Assembly: GCF_900112105.1 (NCBI RefSeq)
Contig: NZ_FOKV01000005.1
Coordinates: forward strand, 1-64,000
Origin: Zunongwangia mangrovi
GTDB taxonomy: Bacteria; Bacteroidota; Bacteroidia; Flavobacteriales; Flavobacteriaceae
DNA: 64,000 nt
Reading direction: 5' to 3'
In this document: piece after piece, positions 33,702-44,186 of the stretch
Layout of the letters: the number at the start of each line of letters is the position of its first letter
How positions within the stretch are numbered: position 1 is the first letter of the stretch
Program-made: the position numbers and the translations under genes
The notes under the pieces: model-generated
The model's input: only the letters and a program-made list of their open reading frames with translations
What the model was told of the DNA's origin: nothing
Database searches by the model: none

Positions 33702-35741
33702 ATGGCGAAAAAGCAATCAAATAAAAAATTAGATCCTAAAAAACCTAAATTTAGTGCATACTGGATATATGCGATCATCATACTAATATTTTTAGGAATC
33801 AACTTTTTTGGTGGTAGTGGATTTGGAGAACCATCAAAAATCACTCCTCAGCAGTATATGAATTACCTTTCTGAAGGAGATATTCAGAAAACAGTTGTTA
33901 TAAACAAAACTATCGCTAAAGTTTATCTCACCGACGAGGCCAAAGAAAAAGCTATCCACAAAAAAAGTGGTGATTCTGATTTTTTAAATACAGGTGCCAC
34001 TGCAGATTATAGTTTTCAAATTGGGAGTTTAGATAAATTTGAGGAAGATATTGAGAAGATTCAAAATAAGAACAATGTAAATGCGAAACTTAGCTTCGAT
34101 CAAGATAACAATTACTTAGGAGAAATATTAATTACACTTTTACCATTTGTTCTTATCATTGGGATCTGGATCTTCATTATGCGTAAAATGAGTTCTGGTG
34201 GTGCCGGTGGCGCAGGCGGACAAATTTTCAATATTGGTAAATCCAAGGCTAAATTATTTGATCAAAATACAGATGTAAAGACTTCTTTTAAAAATGTTGC
34301 CGGTCTTGAAGGTGCAAAAGAAGAAGTTCAGGAAATTGTAGATTTTCTAAAACAACCTGAGAAATATACCAGCCTGGGTGGTAAGATACCTAAAGGAGCT
34401 TTACTTGTAGGACCTCCGGGAACTGGTAAAACTTTATTAGCTAAAGCTGTTGCCGGTGAAGCTAAAGTACCTTTCTTCTCTCTTTCTGGATCAGATTTCG
34501 TAGAAATGTTCGTAGGAGTTGGTGCATCCAGAGTTAGAGACTTGTTTAAACAAGCGAAAGAAAAATCGCCATCTATTATCTTTATTGATGAAATCGATGC
34601 TATTGGACGTGCTCGTGGAAAAAGTAACTTCTCTGGTTCTAACGATGAGAGAGAAAATACTTTAAACCAGTTATTGACAGAAATGGATGGTTTTGGCACT
34701 AATACTAACGTAATTGTTATAGCTGCTACTAACCGTGCCGATGTTCTTGATAAAGCTCTAATGCGTGCCGGTCGTTTTGATAGACAGATCTATGTAGATC
34801 TTCCAGACCTTAACGAAAGACGCGAGATTTTTGAAGTTCACCTAAAGCCACTTAAAAAAGTTGCAGATGAACTTGATACTGAATTTCTAGCAAAACAAAC
34901 TCCCGGATTCTCTGGGGCAGATATTGCCAATGTCTGTAACGAAGCAGCGCTTATCGCAGCAAGAAAAGGAAATAAAGCTGTTGGCAAACAGGATTTTTTG
35001 GATGCAGTAGATCGTATTGTTGGAGGTCTTGAAAAGAAAAACAAGATCATCACTCCAGACGAGAAAAAAGCGATTGCTTTTCACGAAGCTGGCCACGCAA
35101 CAGTAAGCTGGATGTTAGAGCATGCTGCTCCATTAGTTAAAGTTACAATTGTACCTCGTGGACAATCACTTGGTGCTGCATGGTATTTACCTGAAGAACG
35201 CTTAATCGTTCGCCCAGAACAAATGCTCGATGAAATGTGTGCTGCTCTTGGTGGTCGTGCTGCGGAAAAAGTGATTTTTGATAAGATTTCGACTGGGGCT
35301 TTAAGTGACTTAGAAAAAGTAACCAAGCAGGCTAAAGCTATGGTAACTATATACGGACTTAACGATAAAGTAGGAAACCTTACCTATTACGATTCTTCGG
35401 GACAAAGTGAATATAATTTCACCAAACCATATAGTGAAAAAACTTCAGAGCTTATAGATAAAGAGATTTCAAACTTAATTGAAAGCCAATACCAAAGAGC
35501 CGTAGATCTTCTTACCGATAATAAAGATAAACTTACACAACTTGCCGAGATATTATTAGACAAGGAAGTAATATTTAAAGATGATCTGCAAAACATTTTT
35601 GGCGAGCGTCCCTTCGCGAAAAAAGAAGGACATGAAATAAGAGAGAGCGAAGAATCTGCTCCTTCTGCATCAAATTCTAGTAGCGCACCAAAAGAAGCTG
35701 AAAGCGAAGACATCAAAGGAACTACTTCGCTAGACAAATAA
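33702..35741 (+). CDS. ftsH: ATP-dependent zinc metalloprotease FtsH
   Basis: A 679-aa membrane AAA protease that degrades membrane proteins and regulators. Two transmembrane helices (about 20-37 and 141-160) flank a periplasmic domain. The AAA module has Walker A GPPGTGKT (237-244), Walker B IIFIDEIDA (292-300) and the second region of homology ending RAGRFDR (355-361). The zinc site is HEAGH (461-465), with a third ligand further on. The Ser/Glu-rich tail is unstructured. It is co-transcribed with rsfS and ends at the terminator 35760-35798. Confidence 0.98.
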   Translation: MAKKQSNKKLDPKKPKFSAYWIYAIIILIFLGINFFGGSGFGEPSKITPQQYMNYLSEGDIQKTVVINKTIAKVYLTDEAKEKAIHKKSGDSDFLNTGATADYSFQIGSLDKFEEDIEKIQNKNNVNAKLSFDQDNNYLGEILITLLPFVLIIGIWIFIMRKMSSGGAGGAGGQIFNIGKSKAKLFDQNTDVKTSFKNVAGLEGAKEEVQEIVDFLKQPEKYTSLGGKIPKGALLVGPPGTGKTLLAKAVAGEAKVPFFSLSGSDFVEMFVGVGASRVRDLFKQAKEKSPSIIFIDEIDAIGRARGKSNFSGSNDERENTLNQLLTEMDGFGTNTNVIVIAATNRADVLDKALMRAGRFDRQIYVDLPDLNERREIFEVHLKPLKKVADELDTEFLAKQTPGFSGADIANVCNEAALIAARKGNKAVGKQDFLDAVDRIVGGLEKKNKIITPDEKKAIAFHEAGHATVSWMLEHAAPLVKVTIVPRGQSLGAAWYLPEERLIVRPEQMLDEMCAALGGRAAEKVIFDKISTGALSDLEKVTKQAKAMVTIYGLNDKVGNLTYYDSSGQSEYNFTKPYSEKTSELIDKEISNLIESQYQRAVDLLTDNKDKLTQLAEILLDKEVIFKDDLQNIFGERPFAKKEGHEIRESEESAPSASNSSSAPKEAESEDIKGTTSLDK

Positions 35742-35759
35742 AATTTGGACTAATGCTAA

Positions 35760-35798
35760 AAAATCTTAATTTATCTAAGCGTTAAATTAAGATTTTTT
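35760..35798 (+). terminator. Terminator after ftsH
   Basis: Stem AAATCTTAATTTA (35761-35773) and TAAATTAAGATTT (35783-35795), then T. It separates rsfS-ftsH from the LUD-cdsA-psd group. Confidence 0.8.
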
Positions 35799-35840
35799 AC
35801 CTTTGGTTAAAATGATATTTAGAACCACACCCAAAACTAT

Positions 35841-36455
35841 ATGAATCTATTTAGGAGATTCTTAAACCCTAAAAAAAATAAGTCAGACAAAGACCAGGAA
35901 ATTCCTGAGAATGCTGACCGTGGGAAATATATGCCTGAAGTGAAGCTTCCTACAGACGAGCGTTTTATGCTCAATTTTAAAAATAACGGTGGCAAGTTTT
36001 TATATTGCGAGGACGAAGAAGAAGTACAGGAAGCTTTCGATAATATTTTATTAGAAAACGACTGGTACGAAAAGCAATGTTGCTGCTTTGATGAAAACCT
36101 AAAGAGCAAATTCGATAGTTTCAACCTAGATTTTAATTTATCGGCAGGCGCTCCGTTTTTTCTTTCAACCTGTGAATATCTGGTTGCAAACGACGGCTCT
36201 ATTTTAATTTCGAGCAATCAAATTAAAGAAAGAAAGCTAAGAGAGTTACCATCAGATTTCATCATTCTTTCATCAACAAGTCAGCTTATAGATAGCATTG
36301 GGGAAGGCTTAAGAGGCATCAAATTTAAGAACAAACAACGTATTCCCTCAAACATTACGACCATTAAAAACTTTGAACCACAGAAAGAAAGTGATTTTAT
36401 GAGCTACGGTAGCAGTAGCAAAAATTTATACTTACTTCTTCTGGAAGATCTTTAA
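35841..36455 (+). CDS. LUD-domain protein (LutC/YkgG-like)
   Basis: A 204-aa protein with the LUD fold: FDNILLENDWYEKQCCCFDE, FFLSTCEYLVANDGSILISSNQIKERKLRELPSDFIILSSTSQLIDSIGEGL and a C-terminal SKNLYLLLLEDL. LUD proteins take part in lactate use through LutABC in other bacteria, but no lutA or lutB is nearby, so the role here is unclear. cdsA follows after 6 bp. Confidence 0.8.
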   Translation: MNLFRRFLNPKKNKSDKDQEIPENADRGKYMPEVKLPTDERFMLNFKNNGGKFLYCEDEEEVQEAFDNILLENDWYEKQCCCFDENLKSKFDSFNLDFNLSAGAPFFLSTCEYLVANDGSILISSNQIKERKLRELPSDFIILSSTSQLIDSIGEGLRGIKFKNKQRIPSNITTIKNFEPQKESDFMSYGSSSKNLYLLLLEDL

Positions 36456-36461
36456 TATTTT

Positions 36462-37265
36462 ATGAGGGAAGCGATTATTAGAACCGTATCAGGGCTACTT
36501 TATATTTCTATGTTAGTAGCATCCATCCTTTCTTCAGAACTAATTTTTATTGGTCTATTTTACGTGCTCGGGCTTATTTGCCTTATCGAAATGCAAAAAC
36601 TTTTACATTTAAAAAGTTATGCATTATACGTAGTACAGGCTCTATTATTCTATCTTTTTAGTATTCTAAAATTTGATCAAAATGCAACACTGCTTCTTTT
36701 AGCAGTTACCATTTTTGTAAATCTCTTTTTAGTAAAGGATCTTTTGGTGATACGAAAGATTCCCGTTTTCGAGAAGAAGAAATACATCATTATCATATTC
36801 TACTTAATTTCTTCTGTGATCTTCTTAACCTTAATACCAACGATCGAGGGTGAGTTTAAACCTAAGTTGGTTGTAGGAATTTTTGGATTAATTTGGACAA
36901 ACGATACTTTTGCTTATATTATTGGTAAGAACTTTGGAAAGCGTAAATTATTTGAAAGAATCTCACCTAATAAAACGATTGAAGGCTTTATTGGCGGAAT
37001 TATTTTCACCGCAATCGTGAGTTATTTTATTTCAATATACACAGACTTTTTAAGTTATAAAGACTGGATAGGATTAGCTATTTTCATTAGTATTTTTGGG
37101 ACTTTAGGTGATCTTATTCAATCAAAATTTAAGCGACAGGCTGGCGTAAAAGACAGCGGAAAATTAATGCCTGGCCACGGAGGCTTGTTTGATAGACTAG
37201 ATAGTATTATTTTTGCTGCCCCTTTTATCTATGCTTACTTATACCTTTTAAATTATGTTTCATAA
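36462..37265 (+). CDS. cdsA: Phosphatidate cytidylyltransferase
   Basis: CdsA makes CDP-diacylglycerol for phospholipid synthesis. A 267-aa integral membrane protein with about eight helices. Catalytic signatures: ISPNKTIEGFIGG, and near the C-terminus GDLIQSKFKRQAGVKDSGKLMPGHGGLFDRLDS with the conserved aspartates. It overlaps the psd start by 11 bp, so the two lipid genes are coupled. Confidence 0.96.
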   Translation: MREAIIRTVSGLLYISMLVASILSSELIFIGLFYVLGLICLIEMQKLLHLKSYALYVVQALLFYLFSILKFDQNATLLLLAVTIFVNLFLVKDLLVIRKIPVFEKKKYIIIIFYLISSVIFLTLIPTIEGEFKPKLVVGIFGLIWTNDTFAYIIGKNFGKRKLFERISPNKTIEGFIGGIIFTAIVSYFISIYTDFLSYKDWIGLAIFISIFGTLGDLIQSKFKRQAGVKDSGKLMPGHGGLFDRLDSIIFAAPFIYAYLYLLNYVS

Positions 37266-37905
37266 AGAAGGATACAAAATAATGGCCATTACAGCAGTAA
37301 CACTGCTGGTAATAAATATTGGTTCTTATTCATTAATAAATCAATATTGGATAAAATTTGCCATCCTTTTGGCCTCTATAGTATTTTTTATCCTTATCGT
37401 TCAGTTTTTTAGAAACCCGAACAGACGCACTTCTTTAAACGATGATCATGTAGTGGCGCCGGTAGATGGTAAAGTTGTAGCGATTGAAGAAGTTTTCGAA
37501 AAGGAATATTTTCAGGAAAAAAAATTACAGATTAGTATTTTCATGTCTCCGCTAAACGTTCATGTCACCAGGCATCCAATAGGCGGAATCGTAAAATACA
37601 GTAAATACCACCCAGGAAAATTTTTGGTTGCATGGCATCCAAAATCGAGTGAAGAAAACGAAAGAACTACCGTTGTTGTAGAAAATGCTGTAACAGGTCC
37701 CGTACTTTATCGTCAAATAGCAGGAGCATTAGCAAAGCGAATTGTTAATTATGCTGAAGAAGGTAAAGAAGTAGTGCAGGGTAGCGATAGTGGATTCATT
37801 AAATTTGGATCTCGTGTAGATGTGTTCTTACCTATAGGCACTCCGGTTAAAGTTTCATTAAATGAAAAAGTAAAAGGCGGGATAACCGTTATTGCTGAAG
37901 TTTAA
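37255..37905 (+). CDS. psd: Phosphatidylserine decarboxylase
   Basis: Psd makes phosphatidylethanolamine. A 216-aa short-type enzyme with two N-terminal membrane helices (11-28, 33-51), the block PVDGKVVAIEEV, FMSPLNVHVTRHPIGG with the catalytic His residues, and the self-cleavage site FGS (G185-S186) that yields the pyruvoyl group. It overlaps cdsA and precedes the acyl-CoA-binding protein by 15 bp, forming a phospholipid operon. Confidence 0.96.
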   Translation: MFHKEGYKIMAITAVTLLVINIGSYSLINQYWIKFAILLASIVFFILIVQFFRNPNRRTSLNDDHVVAPVDGKVVAIEEVFEKEYFQEKKLQISIFMSPLNVHVTRHPIGGIVKYSKYHPGKFLVAWHPKSSEENERTTVVVENAVTGPVLYRQIAGALAKRIVNYAEEGKEVVQGSDSGFIKFGSRVDVFLPIGTPVKVSLNEKVKGGITVIAEV

Positions 37906-37920
37906 TTTTATTTTTTAGTT

Positions 37921-38196
37921 ATGCCTGAAAAGACCAGGGAACGCTTTTTGAAAGCCTACGAAATGGCCAGCAATACCGATAAGAAATTTCCTCCAGATGT
38001 ATTGCTCCACTTCTATTCGTATTACAAAAGAGCTACAGAGCAAAACGGATTTTACATTCCACCAACCAACAGCGGAGATCTACGCAGCGCTTTTAAAGTG
38101 AACGCTCTTGTACAGGTTAAAAATCTTAGTAAACAAGAGGCAGAAGAAAGATACATCGAGCTTGTTGAAGAACATATCGGCAAAGTCCCTGAATAG
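37921..38196 (+). CDS. Acyl-CoA-binding protein
   Basis: A 91-aa four-helix ACBP. It carries RFLKAYEMASN, the ligand-contact block LLHFYSYYKRATEQNGF (YxxYKQAT-like motif) and LSKQEAEERYIELVEEHIG. ACBPs carry long-chain acyl-CoA; they are universal in eukaryotes but patchy in bacteria. Its place right after cdsA and psd supports a role in supplying acyl chains for membrane lipids. Confidence 0.92.
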   Translation: MPEKTRERFLKAYEMASNTDKKFPPDVLLHFYSYYKRATEQNGFYIPPTNSGDLRSAFKVNALVQVKNLSKQEAEERYIELVEEHIGKVPE

Positions 38197-38398
38197 GTTT
38201 AAGGTTTAAGGACATTAGATTCTTAAGATTTTAAATTAGAAGCCAAGAAAAATTCTCTCTACAATTTCAGACTTCATTAAATCTGAATTCTTTACTAGTT
38301 TTTAGCTATTAGATTCTGCATCTAAATTGTCACCTCTTTTTCTCTTTTCTATCTTTTTTTATTTTAGACCTGCAGCGCTCTATTCTCGAAAAAAACCA

Positions 38399-38496
38399 AG
38401 TAAATTACCTAGTGCAAACTCACAAGGCATTCGCCAGAAATCAATTTTTAATTTCGAGGCAAGCTTCGAGATATTATAGCCTTGGGCGGCGCAAAT
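38399..38496 (+). repeat. Dispersed repeat family C, copy 1
   Basis: This about 98-bp element aligns along its length with 57155-57257: AGTAAA(T/C)TACCT, CAAGGCATTCG, AATTTTTAATT, CGAGGCAAGC, then a GGCGG-GC end before AATAAAA. It contains the dyad CGAGGC-AA-GCTTCG. It lies in the 351-bp gap after the acyl-CoA-binding gene. The left part of that gap (38197-38398) shows nothing I can name. Confidence 0.65.
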
Positions 38497-38522
38497 AAAA
38501 AAGCCCCACTAATCGTGGGGCT
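38493..38522 (-). terminator. valS terminator
   Basis: On the minus strand, stem GAGCCCCAC/GTGGGGCTT with loop GATTA is followed by T. It lies 26 bp after the valS stop codon. Confidence 0.9.
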
Positions 38523-38547
38523 CAATTTATTCTTGATCTACAATATT

Positions 38548-41178
38548 CTATTTCAAACTAGACAAACTTGCTTTTAAAGCTTCAATTTTAGCTTCAGCAT
38601 CGGCTTTTTTAGCTTTTTCAACGGCCACAACTTTCTCTGGTGCGTTATTTACAAAACGCTCGTTAGAAAGCTTTTTATTTACTGAATTTAAGAAACCTTC
38701 AGTATATTTTAATTCTTCTTCCAGCTTAGCAATTTCAGCTTCTACATCTATTGCACCAACAACCGGAATAAAATAATCGTTGGATTTTACACGGAAAGAT
38801 AAAGCGCCTTCAACCTGTTCGTTCACATATTCCAGATTGCCGATATTCCCCATTTTAGCGATCACTTTATCAAAAGAGTCTGAAACTTTATCATTATTCT
38901 GAACTTTAAGATCGATCTCGTTCTTAAAAGCGATATTCTTATCTTTTCTAATCTTTCTTACTCCGGAAATTACTTCAGAAGCAAAGACAAATTCATTAAT
39001 GATGTTTTCATCATAAGAAATCTGCTCTGGCCATTTTTCTACGATTAAAGCTTCTTCTGGAGTTCTTTTACTAATGGTTTGCCAGATCTCTTCAGTAACA
39101 AAAGGCATAAACGGATGAAGAACCCTTAAATTATCTTCTAAAATTTCGATTACCGCATCAAATGTTTTCTTATCGATTGGTTGCTCATAACCAGGCTTCA
39201 CCATCTCTAAGAACCAGCTACAGTAATCGTCCCAAATTAGCTTATAGGTTCCCATCAATGCATCACTAATTCTGTATTTAGAATAATGATCTTCGATTTC
39301 AGCCAAACTCTTCTGGAATTTCGCCTTATACCAATCGATCGCAATTTTCGATGTTTCTGGCTGCTCGATTTCTGCTGAAACTTCCCATCCCATCACTAAA
39401 CGAAATGCATTCCATATTTTATTTGCGAAAGCACTACCCTGCTTACAAAGATCTTCATCAAACATCAAATCGTTACCGGCAGGAGAACTTAGCAACATTC
39501 CTACACGTACACCATCGGCACCATATTGATCGATCAATCCAAGCGGATCTGGTGAATTCCCTAAAGATTTAGACATCTTACGACGTTGTTTATCACGAAC
39601 GATCCCTGTTAGATACACATTCTTAAATGGTCGCTCACCTCTATATTCGTAACCTGCAATGATCATTCTTGCAACCCAGAAGAATAAAATCTCTGGTGCG
39701 GTTACCAAATCGTTAGTTGGGTAATAATATTTTATTTCTTCATTTTCTGGTTCCAAAACTCCATTGAAAACGCTCATTGGCCATAACCAGGAAGAGAACC
39801 AGGTATCTAAAGCATCTTTATCCTGTGTAAGATCTTCAGCAGTTAATGCCGAATTTCCTGTTTTTTCCTGTGCTTTTTTAACTGCATCCTCTAGTGATTC
39901 GGCAACTACAAAATCATTAGTTCCATCGCCATAGTAATACGCCGGAATTTGGTGTCCCCACCATAGCTGACGAGAAATGTTCCAATCACGCACATTTTCC
40001 ATCCAGTGGTGGTATGTACTTAAAAACTTTTCTGGCACTAAATTAATATCGTCACCAACAACGGCATCGATGGCTGGTTGCGCCAGGTCTTTCATCTTTA
40101 AGAACCATTGGTCACTTAGTTTTGGCTCGATAACCGCACCGGTACGTTCACTGGTTCCTACTTTATTGGTATGATCTTCAGTTTTAACTAAAACTCCAGA
40201 TTCTTTTAATTCTGCAACAATTTCTTTTCTTACGGCAAAACGATCTTTGCCGGAATAATGCATCCCGAAATCATTAAGCGTTGCATCATCATTAAAAATA
40301 TCGATGATTTCAAGGTTGTGCTTATCTCCTAACATTTTATCATTCTCGTCGTGCGCCGGAGTAACTTTTAAGCAACCTGTACCAAATTCCAGATCTACAT
40401 ATTCATCTTCAATAATAGGGATTACTCGACCACAAATTGGCACGATCGCATTTTTACCTTTAAGATGCGTAAAACGCTCGTCGTTAGGATTAATACAAAT
40501 CGCAGTATCTCCAAGAATCGTTTCAGGACGTGTTGTAGCGATAGTTACGACCTCTTCACTTCCTTCGATCTTATAATTAAGATAATATAAATGACCTTGT
40601 TTTTCCTGGTAGATCACCTCTTCGTCAGAAAGTGTAGTTTTAGCTTCAGGATCCCAGTTTACCATTCTAAATCCACGATAAACCAAACCTTTTTCATACA
40701 GATCTACGAAAACTTTGATCACAGATGCAGACATATTGTCGTCCATCGTAAATTTTGTACGATCCCAATCACATGACGCTCCTAATTTCTTAAGCTGATC
40801 TAGGATAATCCCACCATGTTTATGCGTCCATTCCCAGGCATGCTCTAAAAATTCCTCACGAGAAAGATCATTTTTACTAATTCCTTCGCTTTTAAGTTTT
40901 GCCACAACCTTAGCTTCAGTAGCGATAGAAGCATGATCTGTACCCGGAACCCAGCACGCATTAAATCCTTTTAAACGAGCTCTTCTCACCAATACATCCT
41001 GAATAGTATTATTCAGCATGTGCCCCATATGCAGGACTCCTGTTACGTTTGGTGGCGGGATGACAATGGTATAAGGTTCTCTTTCGTCTACCTCAGAATG
41101 GAAGTATTTATTATCCATCCAGTATTTATACCATTTATCTTCTACTTTATTTGCGCTGTATTGTGAAGCGATTGCCAT
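38548..41178 (-). CDS. valS: Valyl-tRNA synthetase
   Basis: Class I synthetase of 876 aa from the ATG at 41178 ([20 protein letters not shown]); the frame reaches ten codons further but the family starts here. HIGH is HMGH (50-53), KMSKS lies at 534-538. The CP1 editing domain sits between ([16 protein letters not shown]). The anticodon domain is followed by the C-terminal coiled coil typical of ValRS ([21 protein letters not shown]...). A TACTTTTG element just upstream on the minus strand may be its promoter. Confidence 0.98.
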   Translation of the reverse strand: MAIASQYSANKVEDKWYKYWMDNKYFHSEVDEREPYTIVIPPPNVTGVLHMGHMLNNTIQDVLVRRARLKGFNACWVPGTDHASIATEAKVVAKLKSEGISKNDLSREEFLEHAWEWTHKHGGIILDQLKKLGASCDWDRTKFTMDDNMSASVIKVFVDLYEKGLVYRGFRMVNWDPEAKTTLSDEEVIYQEKQGHLYYLNYKIEGSEEVVTIATTRPETILGDTAICINPNDERFTHLKGKNAIVPICGRVIPIIEDEYVDLEFGTGCLKVTPAHDENDKMLGDKHNLEIIDIFNDDATLNDFGMHYSGKDRFAVRKEIVAELKESGVLVKTEDHTNKVGTSERTGAVIEPKLSDQWFLKMKDLAQPAIDAVVGDDINLVPEKFLSTYHHWMENVRDWNISRQLWWGHQIPAYYYGDGTNDFVVAESLEDAVKKAQEKTGNSALTAEDLTQDKDALDTWFSSWLWPMSVFNGVLEPENEEIKYYYPTNDLVTAPEILFFWVARMIIAGYEYRGERPFKNVYLTGIVRDKQRRKMSKSLGNSPDPLGLIDQYGADGVRVGMLLSSPAGNDLMFDEDLCKQGSAFANKIWNAFRLVMGWEVSAEIEQPETSKIAIDWYKAKFQKSLAEIEDHYSKYRISDALMGTYKLIWDDYCSWFLEMVKPGYEQPIDKKTFDAVIEILEDNLRVLHPFMPFVTEEIWQTISKRTPEEALIVEKWPEQISYDENIINEFVFASEVISGVRKIRKDKNIAFKNEIDLKVQNNDKVSDSFDKVIAKMGNIGNLEYVNEQVEGALSFRVKSNDYFIPVVGAIDVEAEIAKLEEELKYTEGFLNSVNKKLSNERFVNNAPEKVVAVEKAKKADAEAKIEALKASLSSLK

Positions 41179-41310
41179 AATTGGTCTAGTTTTTGAAAAT
41201 AAAGGCAAAAGTAATTATAAGTGAAGGAATTTAAAAGAAGTTGAATTGAATATAATTTTTGAATCTGTAGCAATTCAGTGTATCTTTACTTTTCCGAAAA
41301 TTATTGAATT

Positions 41311-41727
41311 ATGAAAAAACTAGCATTAATCGCCATTTTGGCTTTTGTAGGCTTCAACTCTGCCCTCGCGCAGAAAGCCGCAAAAATGGAATTTAAGTCT
41401 GAAACTTTAGACTATGGTGAAATTAAAAAAGGAAGCGACGGCGTTCGTGTTTTCGAATTTACAAATACGGGGGACATCGATTTGGTGATCACCAATGTAA
41501 CTTCGAGCTGCGGCTGTACAATTCCTAAAAAACCAGACGGCCCGGTAAAACCTGGAGAATCTGGAAAGATCGAAGTAAAATACGATACAAGACGTGTTGG
41601 GCCAATAAGAAAAACGGTAACGGTATATTCTAATGCTGAAGAACCCACCAAAGCCTTAAAAATTAAAGGTAGGGTTATAGATGCTGAAGCTGCTAAGACC
41701 GATGATGGTGATACCGACACCAAGTAA
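41311..41727 (+). CDS. DUF1573 exported protein
   Basis: A 138-aa secreted protein with signal peptide (1-20, ALAQ) and one DUF1573 immunoglobulin-like (ASPM/SPD2/Hydin-type) domain: FKSETLDYGEIKKGSDGVRVFEFTNTG, SSCGCTIPKKPDGPVKPGESGKIEVKYDT and KTVTVYSNAEEP. The role is unknown; many Bacteroidota have several copies. Monocistronic with terminator 41751-41776. Confidence 0.92.
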   Translation: MKKLALIAILAFVGFNSALAQKAAKMEFKSETLDYGEIKKGSDGVRVFEFTNTGDIDLVITNVTSSCGCTIPKKPDGPVKPGESGKIEVKYDTRRVGPIRKTVTVYSNAEEPTKALKIKGRVIDAEAAKTDDGDTDTK

Positions 41728-41750
41728 TTTACGATAACAACAAACTTAAA

Positions 41751-41776
41751 ACTCCCGACTATCGGGAGTTTTTTTT
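41751..41776 (+). terminator. Terminator after the DUF1573 gene
   Basis: Perfect stem ACTCCCGA (41751-41758) and TCGGGAGT (41762-41769), then T. Confidence 0.9.
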
Positions 41777-41980
41777 ATGTAGAAATATTGTTCTTAACGA
41801 TTTAATTGACTACAAACAAAATCTTGGATACTTTCAAGAAAACTGATTCTTTAAAATCCATCTTGATAATTAACACATCCAGAGCAATTATTCTTGAACA
41901 CCGAGTCAAATTTCAATAAAAGCTTCCCAACATTCTTACTTTAATTTTGCATTTTTGCACCAAACATAAAACGCAAAAGA

Positions 41981-43174
41981 ATGCCTTCAATTTCTAAAAA
42001 AGGGCTTAGCATGCCCGAATCTCCGATAAGGAAATTAGTTCCGTTTGCAGAAGCTGCAGCGAAAAAAGGTAAAAAGATATACCAGTTAAATATTGGCCAG
42101 CCAGATATAAAAACTCCAGATGTTGCCATGCAGGCTGTAAAGGATAATAGCATCGAAGTTTTATCTTATAGCCACTCTGCAGGATTTGCAAGTTATCGCG
42201 AAAAACTGGCTAAATATTACGAAAGAAACGATATTCATGTTTCTGCGGAAGATATTATCGTAACCACTGGTGGTTCTGAAGCACTTTTATTCGCAATGGG
42301 AACTATTACCGATCCCGGAGATGAAGTAATTATTCCTGAACCGTTTTATGCAAATTACAATGGTTTTGCAACTTCTAGCGGAGTAACAATTGTGCCTATT
42401 GAATCTTCAATAGAAACCAATTTTGCGCTTCCTCCAATTTCAGAATTCGAGAAATTAATTACAGAAAGTACAAAAGCGATACTTCTTTGTAATCCTGGAA
42501 ATCCAACAGGATATCTTTACACTAAAGAAGAAGTACAACAAATCGCCGATCTTGCTATAAAGCATGATCTTTTTGTAGTGGCCGATGAAGTGTATCGTGA
42601 ATTCACTTACGACGGAGTAAAACATAATAGTATTATGAGTATTCCAGAATTAGCGAATAACGCCATTATGGTAGATTCGGTTTCTAAGCGTTTTAGTATG
42701 TGCGGTGCTCGTATTGGATGTTTGGTTTCTAAAAACAAAGAAGTGATCACTACTGCAATGAAGTTTGCGCAGGCAAGACTTAGCCCGCCAACTTTAGCAC
42801 AAATTGCCAGTGAAGCCGCTTTAGATACTCCACAGGAATATTTTGAAGAAGTAAACGAAGAATATACCTTAAGAAGAAATATCCTTGTTGAAGGCCTAGA
42901 AAAGATCGAAGGCGTTAACGTAGCTAAACCAAAAGGTGCTTTTTATTGTATTGCAGAACTTCCTATAAAAAGTGCAGATGATTTTGCTCAATGGCTATTA
43001 GAAGATTTTGAATACGAAGGTGAAACCGTAATGGTCGCTCCTGCAGCTGGTTTTTATTCGACTCCCAACACAGGATTAAACCAGGTGCGAATCGCTTACG
43101 TGCTAAAAAGAGAAAATCTTGAACGCGCACTACAAATTCTAGAAGTAGCGATTAAAGAATATACCAGCAAATAA
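41981..43174 (+). CDS. PLP-dependent class I/II aminotransferase
   Basis: A 397-aa fold-type I aminotransferase of the aspartate aminotransferase group. Blocks: NIGQPDIKTPD, TTGGSEALLFAMGTI, LCNPGNPTGYLYTKEEV, VADEVYREFTYDG, and the PLP lysine in VDSVSKRFSMCGARIG. C-terminal substrate arginine in NQVRIAYVLKRE. The exact amino acid cannot be read from sequence. A TAATTTTG element at 41942-41949 may be the promoter. murB follows after 4 bp. Confidence 0.92.
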   Translation: MPSISKKGLSMPESPIRKLVPFAEAAAKKGKKIYQLNIGQPDIKTPDVAMQAVKDNSIEVLSYSHSAGFASYREKLAKYYERNDIHVSAEDIIVTTGGSEALLFAMGTITDPGDEVIIPEPFYANYNGFATSSGVTIVPIESSIETNFALPPISEFEKLITESTKAILLCNPGNPTGYLYTKEEVQQIADLAIKHDLFVVADEVYREFTYDGVKHNSIMSIPELANNAIMVDSVSKRFSMCGARIGCLVSKNKEVITTAMKFAQARLSPPTLAQIASEAALDTPQEYFEEVNEEYTLRRNILVEGLEKIEGVNVAKPKGAFYCIAELPIKSADDFAQWLLEDFEYEGETVMVAPAAGFYSTPNTGLNQVRIAYVLKRENLERALQILEVAIKEYTSK

Positions 43175-43178
43175 GATC

Positions 43179-44186
43179 ATGAAGGTAATCCACAATGTTT
43201 CTTTAAAGCCCTACAACACCTTTGGTATTGATGTAAGAGCAAGTAAATTCATCAAGATCAAAGAAATCGAGGATCTAAAGAAGATTTTGAGGAAAACCTA
43301 TGCTGAAGAACTTTTTATCCTAGGCGGTGGCAGCAATATGCTTCTAACCGGAGACATTCACAAAACAGTGCTCCAAATCGACCTAAAAGGAAAAGAAGTT
43401 GTAGAAGAAAAAAACGATCATGTAATTATAAAAGCTCATGCCGGTGAAAACTGGCATGAGTTTGTTTTATGGACGCTAGAGCAAAATTTTGGCGGTCTAG
43501 AAAACCTTTCACTCATTCCGGGAAATGTGGGCACCTCTCCTATTCAGAATATTGGTGCTTATGGCGTAGAACTTAAAGACAGTTTTGTCTCTTGCGAAGC
43601 CATAAATATTCAAACACTGGAAAGCCGGACTTTTACATTGGAAGATTGTGATTTTGGTTATCGAAATTCAGTTTTTAAAAACAAGCTGAAAGGCCAATAT
43701 ATCATCACCAGTGTAAACTTTAAACTGAGTTCTAAAAACCATCAGCTAAAGATGGATTATGGTGCCATCAGAACTGAACTGGAATATATAGAAAATCCAA
43801 CGATTAAAGATATTTCGAATGCGGTGATCAAAATCAGGGAAAGTAAATTACCCAATCCTGCCGAAATTGGTAATTCTGGAAGCTTTTTTAAAAATCCTGT
43901 TATTTCTGCAGAAGTTTTTAAAAACTTACAGAAACAATTTCCTGAAATACCTAGCTATCCAATTAGCGAAACTGAAGTTAAAGTTCCTGCCGGTTGGCTT
44001 ATCGACCAGTCGGGATTAAAAGGGTATCGCGATGGCGATGCCGGAGTACACAAAAAACAGGCTTTAGTTTTAGTGAATTATGGCAATGCCAGTGGAAACG
44101 ACATTTTGATGCTCTCTATAAAAGTTAGGGAAGTTGTAAAAGAGAAATTTGGGATCGACCTGGAACCCGAAGTGAATATTATTTAA
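43179..44186 (+). CDS. murB: UDP-N-acetylenolpyruvoylglucosamine reductase
   Basis: MurB reduces UDP-GlcNAc-enolpyruvate to UDP-MurNAc for peptidoglycan. The 335-aa FAD protein shows YNTFGIDVRASKF, ILGGGSNMLLTG, GLENLSLIPGNVGTSPIQNIGAYG, YRNSVFK and the catalytic serine region GNSGSFFKNPV; the C-terminus (ETEVKVPAGWLIDQSGLKGYRDGDAGVHKKQALVLVN) marks the type I (E. coli-like) enzyme. Its end overlaps the convergent fasciclin pseudogene by 4 bp. Confidence 0.96.
   Translation: MKVIHNVSLKPYNTFGIDVRASKFIKIKEIEDLKKILRKTYAEELFILGGGSNMLLTGDIHKTVLQIDLKGKEVVEEKNDHVIIKAHAGENWHEFVLWTLEQNFGGLENLSLIPGNVGTSPIQNIGAYGVELKDSFVSCEAINIQTLESRTFTLEDCDFGYRNSVFKNKLKGQYIITSVNFKLSSKNHQLKMDYGAIRTELEYIENPTIKDISNAVIKIRESKLPNPAEIGNSGSFFKNPVISAEVFKNLQKQFPEIPSYPISETEVKVPAGWLIDQSGLKGYRDGDAGVHKKQALVLVNYGNASGNDILMLSIKVREVVKEKFGIDLEPEVNII

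Noticed and set aside
35081-35737. Minus-strand frames opposite ftsH
   Set aside because: Shadows of a strongly conserved gene; Ser/Leu-rich composition as expected for antisense frames.
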